DNA from: Rhodospirillaceae bacterium | GTDB taxonomy: Bacteria > Pseudomonadota > Alphaproteobacteria > DSM-16000 > Inquilinaceae | Direction of reading: 5' to 3' | Assembly: GCA_020425485.1 (NCBI GenBank) | Contig: JAGQRL010000181.1 | Span: 1 to 14,569 of the forward strand | DNA length: 14,569 bases | Shown here: in pieces, positions 6,135 to 14,069 of the stretch | How positions within the stretch are numbered: position 1 is the stretch's first letter | Layout of the letters: every line of letters starts with the position of its first letter | Position numbers and translations under genes: made by a program | The notes under the pieces: generated by a model | Databases searched by the model: none | What the model was told of the DNA's origin: nothing | The model's input: the letters and a program-made list of their open reading frames with translations, nothing else

Positions 6135-8675
6135 TCAGTACAGGCCGCCCGTACCCAGGTTGGAGCCCGGCGCGACCGGATCGCCGATGCGCACCCGGTT
6201 GATCGAGCCGCCCAGCCCGTCGTCGGTGCCGATGATCTCCGTCGGGCTCAGATCGATGTCGCCGAAGGGGATGGCGTTGAACGGGATGTCTCCGAACAGC
6301 AGCGGATCGCTCCAGTCTTCCAGGGTCTGCCGCGTCGGCTCGGTGCCCGGGCGGAAGGCTTCCCAGATGGTGGCGCCCTCGCTGGCCGGCTGGCCGGTGG
6401 AGGGGTTGATCTGCACCAGCCGCACATTGGGCGGAATGCGGAAGGGCGGCACCTCGCGGCCCTCCATGGCCGCCGCCATGAACTCCCCGAAGATCGGGGC
6501 GGCGGCCGAACTGCCGCTTTCGTGGCCCAGCGTGCGCGGCTGGTCGAACCCCACGAACACACCGGCCACCAGATCCGGCGTGAAGCCGACGAACCAGGCG
6601 TCGTGGGCATCGTTGGTGGTGCCGGTCTTGCCGGCCACCGGGAAGCCCAGGCTTTGCAGCCGGGTGGCGGTGCCGCGCTGCACCACCCCTTCCAGCATCG
6701 ACACCACCTGGTAGACCGACACCGGATCGGCGATGCGCTGGCGGTTGTCCGGGATTTCCGGGGCCACTTCGCCGTACCAGGCCGGGGCGACGCAGCCCAG
6801 GCACGGCCGCTCGTCATGCCGGTAGATGGTGCGCCCGGTGCGGTCCTGGATGCGGTCGATCAGCGTGGGTTCGATGGCCAGCCCGCCGTTGGCCAGCATG
6901 GCGTAGGCCGCCGTGAGGTTGAGCGGCGTCGTCTCGCCCGCCCCCAGCGCCATGGAATAGAGCAGCGGCATGTCGTCGTAGATGCCGAAGCGCTGGGCGA
7001 TTTCCCGCACCCGCTCCAGCCCGACGGACAGGATCAGCCGCACCGTCATGATGTTGCGCGAGCGTTCCAGGCCGATGCGCAGCGGCTGCGGGCCGAGGAA
7101 GTCGTGGCCGTAGTTGTCGGGCGACCACTGGCGGCCGTCGTCGATGTCCACGGAGATGGGGGAATCGAGCACGATGGTGGACGGCGTATAGCCGGCCTCC
7201 AGGGCTGCCAGGTAGACGAAGGGCTTGAAGGCGCTGCCGGGCTGGCGCACCGCCTGGGTGGCGCGGTTGAATTCGCTCATGTCGTAGTCGTAGCCGCCGG
7301 CCATGGCGAGCACCCGGCCGGTGTGCGGATCCATCACCACCAGGGCGCCCTGGATCTCGGGGATCTGTTCCAGCCGGTAGCGCGCCGGCGGGGCGTCGGC
7401 GTCGGCCTCCGACGAGGCAGCGGTGCCGCCACCGAGGGCGGACACCAGCACCACGTCGCCCAGTTCCAGCACGTCGCCCACCCGCTGCGGCGCTGCCCCC
7501 ACCTGCTGGTTTTCCAGCCACGGCCGCGCCCAGCTCAGCTCGTCGAAGGGGATTTCGCCGCGGCTGCCGTCCGCCAGGCCGATGGAGGCGACGCGGTCGC
7601 CCACCTCCAGCACCGCAGCCAGCCGCCAGTCGCCCGCACCGGCCGGCACCTCCAGGGCGGAAAGCTGGCCCGGCCAGTCATCGAAGGTTTCCAGGCGGTC
7701 CACCGGCCCGCGCCAGCCATGCCGCCGGTCATAGGCGATCAGGCCGTCGCGCAGCGCCGTTTCCGCCAGCCCCTGGTAGGTGGGATCGAGCGTGGAGCGC
7801 ACCGCCAGGCCGCCGCCATACAGCGCATCGTCGCCGTAGCGCGCCTGCAACTGGCGGCGCACCTCCTCGGCGAAATAGTCGGCATCGAAGGTGAAGGGGC
7901 GCTCGCGCTCCGCCAGCACCAGCGGCTCGGCCATGGCGGCGTCGGCCTCCGCCTGGGTGATGGCGCCGTCCTCCAGCATCCGCCGCAGCACGTAGTTGCG
8001 CCGTTCGATGGCGGCTTCGTAGTTGCGGTCGGGCTGGTAGTTGTTGGGCGCCTTGGGCAGCCCGGCCAGGAATGCCGCCTGGGACAACGTCAGCTCCGGC
8101 AGCGAGCAGTTGAAGTAGTTGAGGGCCGCCGCCGCCACGCCGAAGGAGTTCCGGCCGAGATAGATCTCGTTCAGGTACAGCTCCAGGATCTGGTCCTTGG
8201 TCAGCGTGTCCTCGATGCGCAGGGCCAGCAGGATTTCCTGAAGCTTGCGGTGGAACGACGGGTCGTTGGAGAGGAAGAGGTTGCGCACCACCTGCTGGGT
8301 GATGGTGGATGCCCCTTCCGGCCGCTGCCCGGTGCCCAGGTTCATCAGGTTGTTCCAGGCCGCCCGGGCGATGCCCAAGAGGTCGATGCCGTCGTGTTCG
8401 TAGAAGTGCTGGTCTTCCGCCGACACGAAGGCCTGGGCCACGTGGTCGGGGATGGCATCGATCGGCACGTAGAGCCGGTTTTCCGTGGCGAACTGGGCGA
8501 GCAACTGGCCATCGGAGGTGTAGAGCCGCGAGGTCACCCGCGGCTCGTAGTTGGCGAGCTGGCTGTGGTCGGGCAGCGTGGAGGAGTAGTGCACCACCAC
8601 GGCGATGACGGCGACCGCCACGGCCACCGTCAGCAGCGCCAGGGAAGACAGAACCCAGGTGAGAAAACGTCCCAT
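6135..8675 (-). CDS. mrcA: Penicillin-binding protein 1A (bifunctional glycosyltransferase/transpeptidase)
   Basis: This class A PBP polymerises glycan strands from lipid II and crosslinks peptides on the periplasmic side of the inner membrane. The 846-residue product has a short cytoplasmic start and one membrane anchor (about residues 7-29). The GT51 domain follows, with catalytic Glu87 in SAEDQHFYEHDGID and the GASTITQQ motif at 121-128. A beta-rich OB-like insertion typical of PBP1A lies between the GT and transpeptidase domains (about 320-430). The transpeptidase motifs are Ser481-x-x-Lys484 (PGSAFKP), Ser539-Arg-Asn541 and Lys683-Thr-Gly-Thr. The length is normal for the family. Only a poorly spaced GGAG lies 16 bases before ATG 8675, but no other start fits. 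It lies 136 bases behind the amidase on the same strand, probably in one operon. The prfB gene often found next in relatives is absent. Confidence 0.97.
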   Translation of the reverse strand: MGRFLTWVLSSLALLTVAVAVAVIAVVVHYSSTLPDHSQLANYEPRVTSRLYTSDGQLLAQFATENRLYVPIDAIPDHVAQAFVSAEDQHFYEHDGIDLLGIARAAWNNLMNLGTGQRPEGASTITQQVVRNLFLSNDPSFHRKLQEILLALRIEDTLTKDQILELYLNEIYLGRNSFGVAAAALNYFNCSLPELTLSQAAFLAGLPKAPNNYQPDRNYEAAIERRNYVLRRMLEDGAITQAEADAAMAEPLVLAERERPFTFDADYFAEEVRRQLQARYGDDALYGGGLAVRSTLDPTYQGLAETALRDGLIAYDRRHGWRGPVDRLETFDDWPGQLSALEVPAGAGDWRLAAVLEVGDRVASIGLADGSRGEIPFDELSWARPWLENQQVGAAPQRVGDVLELGDVVLVSALGGGTAASSEADADAPPARYRLEQIPEIQGALVVMDPHTGRVLAMAGGYDYDMSEFNRATQAVRQPGSAFKPFVYLAALEAGYTPSTIVLDSPISVDIDDGRQWSPDNYGHDFLGPQPLRIGLERSRNIMTVRLILSVGLERVREIAQRFGIYDDMPLLYSMALGAGETTPLNLTAAYAMLANGGLAIEPTLIDRIQDRTGRTIYRHDERPCLGCVAPAWYGEVAPEIPDNRQRIADPVSVYQVVSMLEGVVQRGTATRLQSLGFPVAGKTGTTNDAHDAWFVGFTPDLVAGVFVGFDQPRTLGHESGSSAAAPIFGEFMAAAMEGREVPPFRIPPNVRLVQINPSTGQPASEGATIWEAFRPGTEPTRQTLEDWSDPLLFGDIPFNAIPFGDIDLSPTEIIGTDDGLGGSINRVRIGDPVAPGSNLGTGGLY

Positions 8676-8811
8676 GGCGGCGGTGCGCCTGCTCCTTCGT
8701 TCCTACGGGTCCCCGCGGGGCCTTTGCCCTGCCTTTGACAAGACGCTGCGATGCGGGCGGAACTGCGGCGTCGCCCGCCCGGCCGCCGTGTCGTGCTGCC
8801 CCACCGTGCCG

Positions 8812-10113
8812 CTACTGGCCGTCCACCATGGCGCGCCAGTCGAAATAGTCGTCGATGCCGCGGCGCAGGGCATCGGCCAGCAGGGCCTGGTGGATCGGGT
8901 CGGTCAGCATCTGCTCATCCAGCGGGTTGGAGATGTGGCCCAGCTCGATCAGCACCGAGGGCACGTCCGGTGCGGTGAGCACGGCGAACCCCGCTTCCCG
9001 GTGGGTGTTGACCAGCAGTGGCGCCACCGCGGCCATCCGGTTCACCAGAAATTCCGCCATGGCGTTGGAATGGGTGTGGGTTCGCCGCTGCACCAGATCG
9101 ATCAGGATACCGGTCATAACGTCGTCGTCGGCCTGCAGTTCCACCGAACCCAGCACATCCGCGCGGTTTTCGCGGGCCGCCAGCATGGCCGCCTCGCGGT
9201 CGCTGGCGGTGTCCGACAGGGTGTAGATGGAGGCACCGCGGACGCTGCGGCTGGGGTTGGCGTCGGCATGGATCGACACGAACAGGTCGGCCCCGGCATC
9301 GCGGGAGCGGCGCACCCGTTCGCGCAGGCCGACATATTCGTCGTCGTTGGCCCGCGTCATCACCACGTCGTAGCGGCCGCCCGCCGCCAGCAGGTCGCGC
9401 AACTGCTCGGCCACGGCCAGAGTGACGGTGCGTTCCAGCGTGCCGTCGGCACCGATGGCGCCGGGGTCGACGCCGCCATGGCCGGGATCGATGACCACCG
9501 TGGGCCGGTGGGAGGGCGCACCCGCGGCGCCGCCCGCCGCCGCCGGCAGCGGCACCGTCACCTCGCCGGGCGGGTCGGCGGCATCGTCGGCGGTCAGCGA
9601 TGCCGCCTGGAAGTCTTCGGCCGACACCGGTTCCAGGTCGAGCACCAGGCGGTAGGGGATGGATGCGGTCTGACCGAGGAAGAAGGCATCGCGCACGCGG
9701 GCCGGGCCGGTCAGGCGCACCACCAGGCGGGTCACCCCGAGCGCATCGGGCGACCGTTCGATCCCGTCGACCAGGCCGACGCCGCCGAGCGAGGCCAGGG
9801 CCGGCCCCTGCCAGTCCACCGCCGGCAGGTCGATCACCAGGCGGTAGGGATCGGCCAGCAGATGCAGGGTGAATTCCACCCGGCTCGACATCTCGGCCAC
9901 CAGGCGGGTGCGGTCGGGGTGTTCGCCGAGGCGGAGGTTTTGCAGCACCGGGCGGGCGGCGGCCGTGGCGTAGCCGAAGGTGAGCGCCGGTTGCGCCCGG
10001 GCGGGCGGCGATCCGGCCAGCCCCAGGGCGACCAGAAGGCAGGCCACCACGGCCAGCCCGCGGCGCCACAAGGCGGCTCCGCGACCGGCTGCCGAGGGGG
10101 GTCTGCCAGTCAT
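8812..10113 (-). CDS. amiC: N-acetylmuramoyl-L-alanine amidase (AMIN + Amidase_3)
   Basis: This periplasmic zinc amidase cuts the bond between MurNAc and the stem peptide and helps split daughter cells. Taken from ATG 10113 it is 433 residues long. It has a signal peptide (hydrophobic core about 20-33, Ala-Arg-Ala cleavage site at 38-40), an AMIN domain (about 45-165) that targets septal peptidoglycan, a Pro/Ala linker, and an Amidase_3 domain from about 205. Zinc ligands are His212 (VVIDPGHGG), Glu227 and His282 (FVSIHADA); catalytic Glu390 lies in VLIELGHISN. The frame is open back to 10260, but ATG 10113 is chosen because the signal peptide follows it and GGAGG lies 10 bases upstream. AmiC is the nearest named type; AmiA/AmiB-like naming is possible. 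mrcA follows, and rne is divergent. Confidence 0.94.
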   Translation of the reverse strand: MTGRPPSAAGRGAALWRRGLAVVACLLVALGLAGSPPARAQPALTFGYATAAARPVLQNLRLGEHPDRTRLVAEMSSRVEFTLHLLADPYRLVIDLPAVDWQGPALASLGGVGLVDGIERSPDALGVTRLVVRLTGPARVRDAFFLGQTASIPYRLVLDLEPVSAEDFQAASLTADDAADPPGEVTVPLPAAAGGAAGAPSHRPTVVIDPGHGGVDPGAIGADGTLERTVTLAVAEQLRDLLAAGGRYDVVMTRANDDEYVGLRERVRRSRDAGADLFVSIHADANPSRSVRGASIYTLSDTASDREAAMLAARENRADVLGSVELQADDDVMTGILIDLVQRRTHTHSNAMAEFLVNRMAAVAPLLVNTHREAGFAVLTAPDVPSVLIELGHISNPLDEQMLTDPIHQALLADALRRGIDDYFDWRAMVDGQ

Positions 10114-10123
10114 GCCCGTCGAT

Positions 10124-10128
10124 CCTCC
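10124..10128 (-). promoter_or_regulatory. Shine-Dalgarno that sets the amidase start
   Basis: On the - strand this reads GGAGG, 10 bases before ATG 10113. Together with the signal peptide it decides the start over the upstream open frame that reaches 10260. Confidence 0.6.
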
Positions 10129-10260
10129 GATCGCCGTGTCCCACGTGGCCGGCCGGGTCCGCGAACGGCGCGGCACCCCGTTTGGCGGCCGGGCGCCGGC
10201 TGCGGGCCGGCGGCGGCCCCGCACCAAGCCCTCGCAATGCCGCCGAGCGCCGGTCACCAC

Positions 10261-10290
10261 GATGTGATTCCTATTGGAATATCACACATC
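10261..10290. promoter_or_regulatory. Palindrome between amidase and rne (possible operator)
   Basis: TGTGAT (10263-10268) and ATCACA (10281-10286) form a perfect inverted repeat 12 bases apart. Inside them ATTCC (10267-10271) mirrors GGAAT (10276-10280) around TATT, and outermost GATGTG mirrors CACATC. The half-site resembles CRP/FNR-family half-sites, but the gap is wider than the usual N6 or N4. It lies 148 bases from the amidase start and about 430 from rne. It could bind a dimeric regulator or fold as an RNA hairpin; no T-run follows. Confidence 0.4.
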
Positions 10291-10365
10291 TATCGGTGAA
10301 TCATCATGTTGCGTGCGATGTTTTTTCGCCGCCAGCCGGTTGCCCGGTGTGTTGCATATTGTTTG

Positions 10366-10394
10366 GTTCTCGACAGGTGGCTATCGTATCGGCG
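10366..10394 (+). promoter_or_regulatory. Weak candidate promoter for rne
   Basis: TTGTTT and TATCGT are 17 bases apart in the AT-richer part of the divergent region. The -10 matches consensus at 4 of 6 bases and the -35 at only 3 of 6. If used, it would give a leader of more than 300 bases. Support is weak; the exact ends may be off by a few bases. Confidence 0.2.
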
Positions 10395-10402
10395 CGACAT
10401 GC

Positions 10403-10431
10403 CATGCCGACCCATTCGGCTTTTCGGCATG
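10403..10431 (+). promoter_or_regulatory. Two mutually exclusive hairpins in the rne leader
   Basis: The arm GCCGA (10406-10410) can pair with TCGGC at 10416-10420, giving a short hairpin followed by TTTT (10421-10424), like a small terminator. It can instead pair, as CATGCCGA (10403-10410), with TCGGCATG (10424-10431) in an 8-pair hairpin. Both cannot form at once, which is the layout of an attenuator-type switch. The short form has only 5 pairs, so this may be coincidence. Confidence 0.3.
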
Positions 10432-10721
10432 CCCGTTGGTGCTCGCGGGGCACGGCCCGTCCCTTGTGGTTCCGGGCTCGGCCGCAGACGCCGCGGGCAA
10501 TGCGATCTTCCGTGGGCATGGCAGAGATGATGGAAACCGGGGCCGCTCGGTGCCTTAAGAACCGGCACCGGGCACGGTGAGCCCACCCGTCGAGGACTGG
10601 CCTGCTGTTCAGCGCCGTCCTCGGAGCCGGGTGCGGTCTGGCCGGCCCCCTCAGCGTTGGACGCGTTCCCGGTGCCGGCGGTCGCACGGCGCCCGGGGTA
10701 CGAGTCCACAGGGAAGATCCT

Positions 10722-13700
10722 ATGGTGCAGCGTATGCTGATCGACGCCACCTACCCGGAAGAAACCCGGGTGGCGGTCGTCGACGGGAGCCGTCTTGAAG
10801 AATTCGACTTTGAGACTACTGCAAAAGCCCAATTAAAGGGCAATATCTACCTCGCAAAAGTCACCCGTGTTGAGCCGTCGTTGCAGGCGGCCTTCGTCGA
10901 ATACGGCGGCAACCGGCACGGGTTCCTGGCATTCTCGGAAATCCACCCGGACTACTACCGCATTCCGGTGGCCGATCGCGGCGATGAGGACGGCGACCCC
11001 GATCCCTTCGATGATCGCCCCGACGAACGTACCGACGACCGCGTCGATGGCCGCGTCGGCGATGAGATGCCGTTGGAGAGCGAGCCCGACGAGGCGGTGG
11101 CCGAATCGGACGAAGAGGCGAGCGAGCGGGCGGAAGCCGCTGCCGCCGCCGCCGCCGCCGCCGAGGATGATGGCGATGGCGACGGCGATGGCGATGAGCC
11201 CGGCGAACCGGGCGACGAGACGGACCGGGCCGACGGCCAGGACGCCGGCGAAGCTGCGGCGGACGTGGAAGAAGCCCGCGCCGCGGCCCGCGAAGGCACC
11301 GCCGGCATCGAAACCGTTGGCGGCGACGACACCGACATCGAAGAATCGGCACCGCAGCGCCGGCCGCGCCGCAACCAGCGCTCCTACCGCATCCAGGAAG
11401 TCATCAAGCGCCGGCAGATCCTGCTGGTGCAGGTGAACAAGGAGGAGCGCGGCACCAAGGGTGCGGCACTCACCACCTATCTGTCGCTGGCCGGCCGCTA
11501 CTGCGTGCTGATGCCCAACACGCCGCGCGGCGGCGGCGTCAGCCGCAAGATCGCCAATCCGCGCGACCGCAAGAAGATGAAGGAGATCCTCGGCGACCTG
11601 GAGGTGCCGGAAGGCATGGCGGTGATCCTGCGCACCGCCGGGCTGGAGCGCACCAAGGCCGAGATCAAGCGCGACTTCGACTACCTGATGCGGCTGTGGG
11701 ATACGATCCGCGAACTGACACTGTCGTCCACGGCGCCGTGCCTGATCCACGCCGAGGGCGACCTGATCAAGCGCGCCATCCGCGACCTCTACACCAAGGA
11801 GATCGACGAGGTTCTGGTGGCCGGTACCGAAGGCTACCGGGTCGCCAAGGACTTCATGAAGATGCTGATGCCCTCCCACGCGCGGAAGGTGCAGCAGTAC
11901 AAGGAGGAGATCCCGCTGTTCCACCGCTACCAGGTGGAAGGCCAGATCGACCTGTTGCACCAGCCGGTGTCGAACCTGAAGTCGGGCGGTTACCTCGTCA
12001 TCAACCCCACCGAGGCGCTGGTCGCCATCGACGTCAACTCCGGCCGTTCGACGCGCGAGCGCAACATCGAGGAAACCGCCTACCGCACCAATCTGGAAGC
12101 GGCGGACGAGGCGGCCCGCCAGCTCCGCCTGCGCGACCTCGCCGGGCTGATCGTCATCGACTTCATCGACATGGAGGACGATCGCCACATCGCCGCGGTG
12201 GAACGCCGGCTGAAGGAGGCGATGAAGCAGGACCGCGCGCGCATCCAGATCGGCCGGATCAGCCCGTTCGGCCTTTTGGAGCTGTCGCGCCAGCGGCTGC
12301 GGCCGAGCTTCCTGGAAATGCATTTCGAGCAGTGCGGCACCTGCGGCGGCACCGGCATCGTGCGCTCCGTCGGCTCGTCGGCGCTGCACGTGCTGCGCGC
12401 CATCGAGGAGGAGGGCCTGCGCCGGCGCTCCAGCGAGTTGACGCTGCACATGCCCACCGATGTGGCGCTCTACCTGCTCAACCAGAAGCGCCACGCGCTG
12501 GGCGAGATGGAGGAGCGCTACGCGCTCGCCGTGCACATCTCCCGCGATGACGGGTTGCGCCGCCCCGATTTCCGGCTGGAGCGCATCAAGGCCCGGATCG
12601 ACGGGGGCGAGGTGCCGGAGGTTGTCGCCGAAGCGGCCCCGGAGGCGGAAGCCGACGTGCAGGAGGCCGAGGACGATGCCAGCCGCCGGCGCGGCGGGCG
12701 CCGTCGCCGCAAGCCGCGGCGCGAGGACGAGGGTGTCGCCGTCGAGGCGGTCGAGGACGCCGGCGAGGTCGAGGCTGCGGCCGGCGAAGACGAGGCCGCA
12801 CGCGGCGAGGACAGCGAGGACCGCCAGAAGAAGCGGCGGCGGCGCGGCAAGCGCGGCGGCCGGCGGCGCAGCGCCCAGCGCGCCGATGGCGTGGGCGAGG
12901 CCGGGACGGACGAGGCCGGCGCCGACGAGGGCGAGGATCAGGCCGGCGATGCCTTCGAGACCTCCGCGGAGGACGACGGCGACGATGCGCCGATCGAATT
13001 CCCGGTCAGCGATGCCGTGGCCGAGGCCACCCTCGCGGGCGATGCCGCTGACGCAGCATCGGACCAGGCGCTGACCACCGAGGCGGTGGCCGCTGACGCA
13101 GATGCCGAAGAGGCAGCGGAAGCCCCGAAGAAGCCGGCGCGCCGGCCGCGCACCCGGCGCAAGCCCGCTGCGGCGGCCGCGGCGGAGGATCCGCTGGCGG
13201 AAACCTCCGAACAGGCGGCAGACAGCCCGGACCTGGAAGTGTTCCCGCCGCCCGGTGAGGCGGCCGAAGCCGCACCGCCCAAGCGCCCCCGGCGGCCGCG
13301 CCGCAAGCCGGCGGCCAGAGAGCCCGAGCCTGCTGCCGAGGTGCCGGCGGAAGCGGCCGAGGCCCCTGCCGATGCGGCCGCGGAGATGGTGACGGAGCCT
13401 CCGGCGGACGCCGCGATGGCTCCGGCGGGCGAAACCGAGGCCGATGAGCCAGCCGAAGCCGCTGCGGAGGTCGAGACCGCCGCGGAGGCGGACGGCGACG
13501 ACCAGGCGGACGGCCAGGACACCGCAGAGGCTGAGGCCGAGGCCCCGGAGACGGCGGAAGCCGCCGAGGCGGAGGCCCCATCTGCCGAGGACGCGCCTGC
13601 CGAAGACGCGCCTGGCGAGGACGGCGACGAGGAGCCGGAGGAAACGGCCCTGGCTGACGAGTCGCCCGACGATGCGTCCGACGATACGCCGGGCCACGGC

Positions 13701-13769
13701 GTGCGCTCCATCAACCAGCCGCCGGAAAAGCCCAAGAAGGGCTGGTGGTCGCGCTTCATCGAAGGCTGA
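10722..13769 (+). CDS. rne: Ribonuclease E
   Basis: RNase E is the main endonuclease of mRNA decay and rRNA/tRNA processing and the scaffold of the degradosome. The 1015-residue product begins at ATG 10722, with GGGAAGA just upstream. The S1 RNA-binding domain (about 35-260) is split by an acidic insertion at about 86-210 and resumes at RSYRIQEVIKRRQILLVQV. The 5'-sensor and DNase I-like region follow, with catalytic Asp437 (VAIDVNSGR) and Asp480 (VIDFIDM), equivalent to E. coli Asp303 and Asp346. The zinc-link cysteines are Cys538 and Cys541 (CGTCGGTG). From about 626 the tail is disordered: acidic Ala/Glu-rich sequence with four basic Arg clusters (about 653-668, 703-720, 802-818, 853-868), likely RNA-binding. 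It ends in PKKGWWSRFIEG, like the GWW tail that binds PNPase in Caulobacter. It is probably self-regulated through its leader. Confidence 0.96.
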   Translation: MVQRMLIDATYPEETRVAVVDGSRLEEFDFETTAKAQLKGNIYLAKVTRVEPSLQAAFVEYGGNRHGFLAFSEIHPDYYRIPVADRGDEDGDPDPFDDRPDERTDDRVDGRVGDEMPLESEPDEAVAESDEEASERAEAAAAAAAAAEDDGDGDGDGDEPGEPGDETDRADGQDAGEAAADVEEARAAAREGTAGIETVGGDDTDIEESAPQRRPRRNQRSYRIQEVIKRRQILLVQVNKEERGTKGAALTTYLSLAGRYCVLMPNTPRGGGVSRKIANPRDRKKMKEILGDLEVPEGMAVILRTAGLERTKAEIKRDFDYLMRLWDTIRELTLSSTAPCLIHAEGDLIKRAIRDLYTKEIDEVLVAGTEGYRVAKDFMKMLMPSHARKVQQYKEEIPLFHRYQVEGQIDLLHQPVSNLKSGGYLVINPTEALVAIDVNSGRSTRERNIEETAYRTNLEAADEAARQLRLRDLAGLIVIDFIDMEDDRHIAAVERRLKEAMKQDRARIQIGRISPFGLLELSRQRLRPSFLEMHFEQCGTCGGTGIVRSVGSSALHVLRAIEEEGLRRRSSELTLHMPTDVALYLLNQKRHALGEMEERYALAVHISRDDGLRRPDFRLERIKARIDGGEVPEVVAEAAPEAEADVQEAEDDASRRRGGRRRRKPRREDEGVAVEAVEDAGEVEAAAGEDEAARGEDSEDRQKKRRRRGKRGGRRRSAQRADGVGEAGTDEAGADEGEDQAGDAFETSAEDDGDDAPIEFPVSDAVAEATLAGDAADAASDQALTTEAVAADADAEEAAEAPKKPARRPRTRRKPAAAAAAEDPLAETSEQAADSPDLEVFPPPGEAAEAAPPKRPRRPRRKPAAREPEPAAEVPAEAAEAPADAAAEMVTEPPADAAMAPAGETEADEPAEAAAEVETAAEADGDDQADGQDTAEAEAEAPETAEAAEAEAPSAEDAPAEDAPGEDGDEEPEETALADESPDDASDDTPGHGVRSINQPPEKPKKGWWSRFIEG
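11136..11162 (+). repeat. Nine-alanine tract with (GCC)7 in rne
   Basis: Nine Ala codons (RNase E residues 139-147), of which the last seven are uninterrupted GCC (11142-11162), lie inside the acidic S1 insertion. It is a slippage-prone triplet run; length changes would stay in frame. Confidence 0.8.
11169..11195 (+). repeat. Asp-Gly hexamer repeat in rne
   Basis: Four units of GA(T/C)GGC plus a final GAT encode alternating Asp-Gly in the acidic S1 insertion. Like the Ala run just upstream, it suggests the insertion grew by local slippage. Confidence 0.75.
13587..13616 (+). repeat. 15-base tandem repeat near the rne 3' end
   Basis: GAGGACGCGCCTGCC is followed directly by GAAGACGCGCCTGGC, encoding EDAPA-EDAPG in the acidic C-terminal tail. 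The two copies differ at two bases. Confidence 0.65.
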
Positions 13770-13804
13770 CCGCCCTCATCACAGGCAAGCCGTAGCGGGC
13801 AGCA

Positions 13805-13865
13805 GGCCGCATCCCCCCAGGGGGCGGCCCTGTCCGCCGTTGGCCTGCCGAAAGGCCAGGGTTTC
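13805..13865 (+). terminator. Two stem-loops downstream of rne (probable terminator region)
   Basis: GGCCGC (13805-13810) pairs with GCGGCC (13824-13829) around a C-run/G-run loop. A second hairpin, TGGCCT (13841-13846) with AGGCCA (13853-13858), has a GCCGAA loop and is followed by GGGTTT. The T-run is only three bases, so termination efficiency is unclear. Confidence 0.4.
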
Positions 13866-13910
13866 ACGGGCAAAGCTGCGGCGCCACGGGCAGGGGGCCT
13901 GCGAATTGCC

Positions 13911-13941
13911 TTGATTGGCCCGCCTCAGGTCACGTTATCCT
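13911..13941 (+). promoter_or_regulatory. Weak promoter candidate for the secreted-protein gene
   Basis: TTGATT (13911-13916) and TATCCT (13936-13941) each match consensus at 4 of 6 bases, but the 19-base spacing is long. It would give a leader of roughly 120 bases. Confidence 0.22.
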
Positions 13942-14069
13942 GACATTGGTGCCATCGGGAGAGGGCACGGGAATGACCGGTCGGGCCGGCAGCAGCCGGT
14001 TTCGATCATACCCAACTGGGCGGTGCAGCCGATGGGCGCGCACCGTCCTCTTCAGGAGGGGAATTCCCA

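Larger units (their letters stand above)
10114..10721. other. Divergent intergenic region and probable long rne leader
   Basis: These 608 bases separate the amidase and rne starts. The amidase-proximal part is GC-rich, a more AT-rich patch lies at about 10261-10400 with a palindrome, and the rest is GC-rich with several short inverted repeats (10403-10431, 10566-10579). RNase E messages in other bacteria have long, structured, self-regulating leaders, so a long leader is plausible here. Open frames in the region lack ribosome sites and look accidental. Confidence 0.6.
13770..14069. other. 300-base intergenic region after rne
   Basis: Its first half holds two stem-loops that may end rne transcription. 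The second half holds a weak promoter candidate and the leader of the secreted-protein gene. I see no gene in it; an open frame starting at 13915 overlaps the next gene in another frame and lacks coding features. Confidence 0.6.

Noticed and set aside
6012..8738. 908-codon open frame on the + strand opposite mrcA
   Set aside because: It mirrors the third-position GC of mrcA, is His/Gln/Arg-rich, and has no recognisable domain.
8605..10299. 564-codon open frame on the + strand opposite the amidase
   Set aside because: His/Gln/Gly-rich shadow of a well-supported zinc amidase gene.
10274..10580. Short open frames in the rne leader (including starts at 10274 and 10306)
   Set aside because: None has a Shine-Dalgarno, the products are Arg/Cys/Pro-rich without family features, and they overlap one another in different frames.
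10833..13697. 954-codon open frame on the - strand opposite rne
   Set aside because: Long antisense frames are expected opposite GC-rich genes. The product is Arg/Gly/Leu-rich low complexity with no motif, while rne on the + strand has all catalytic residues.
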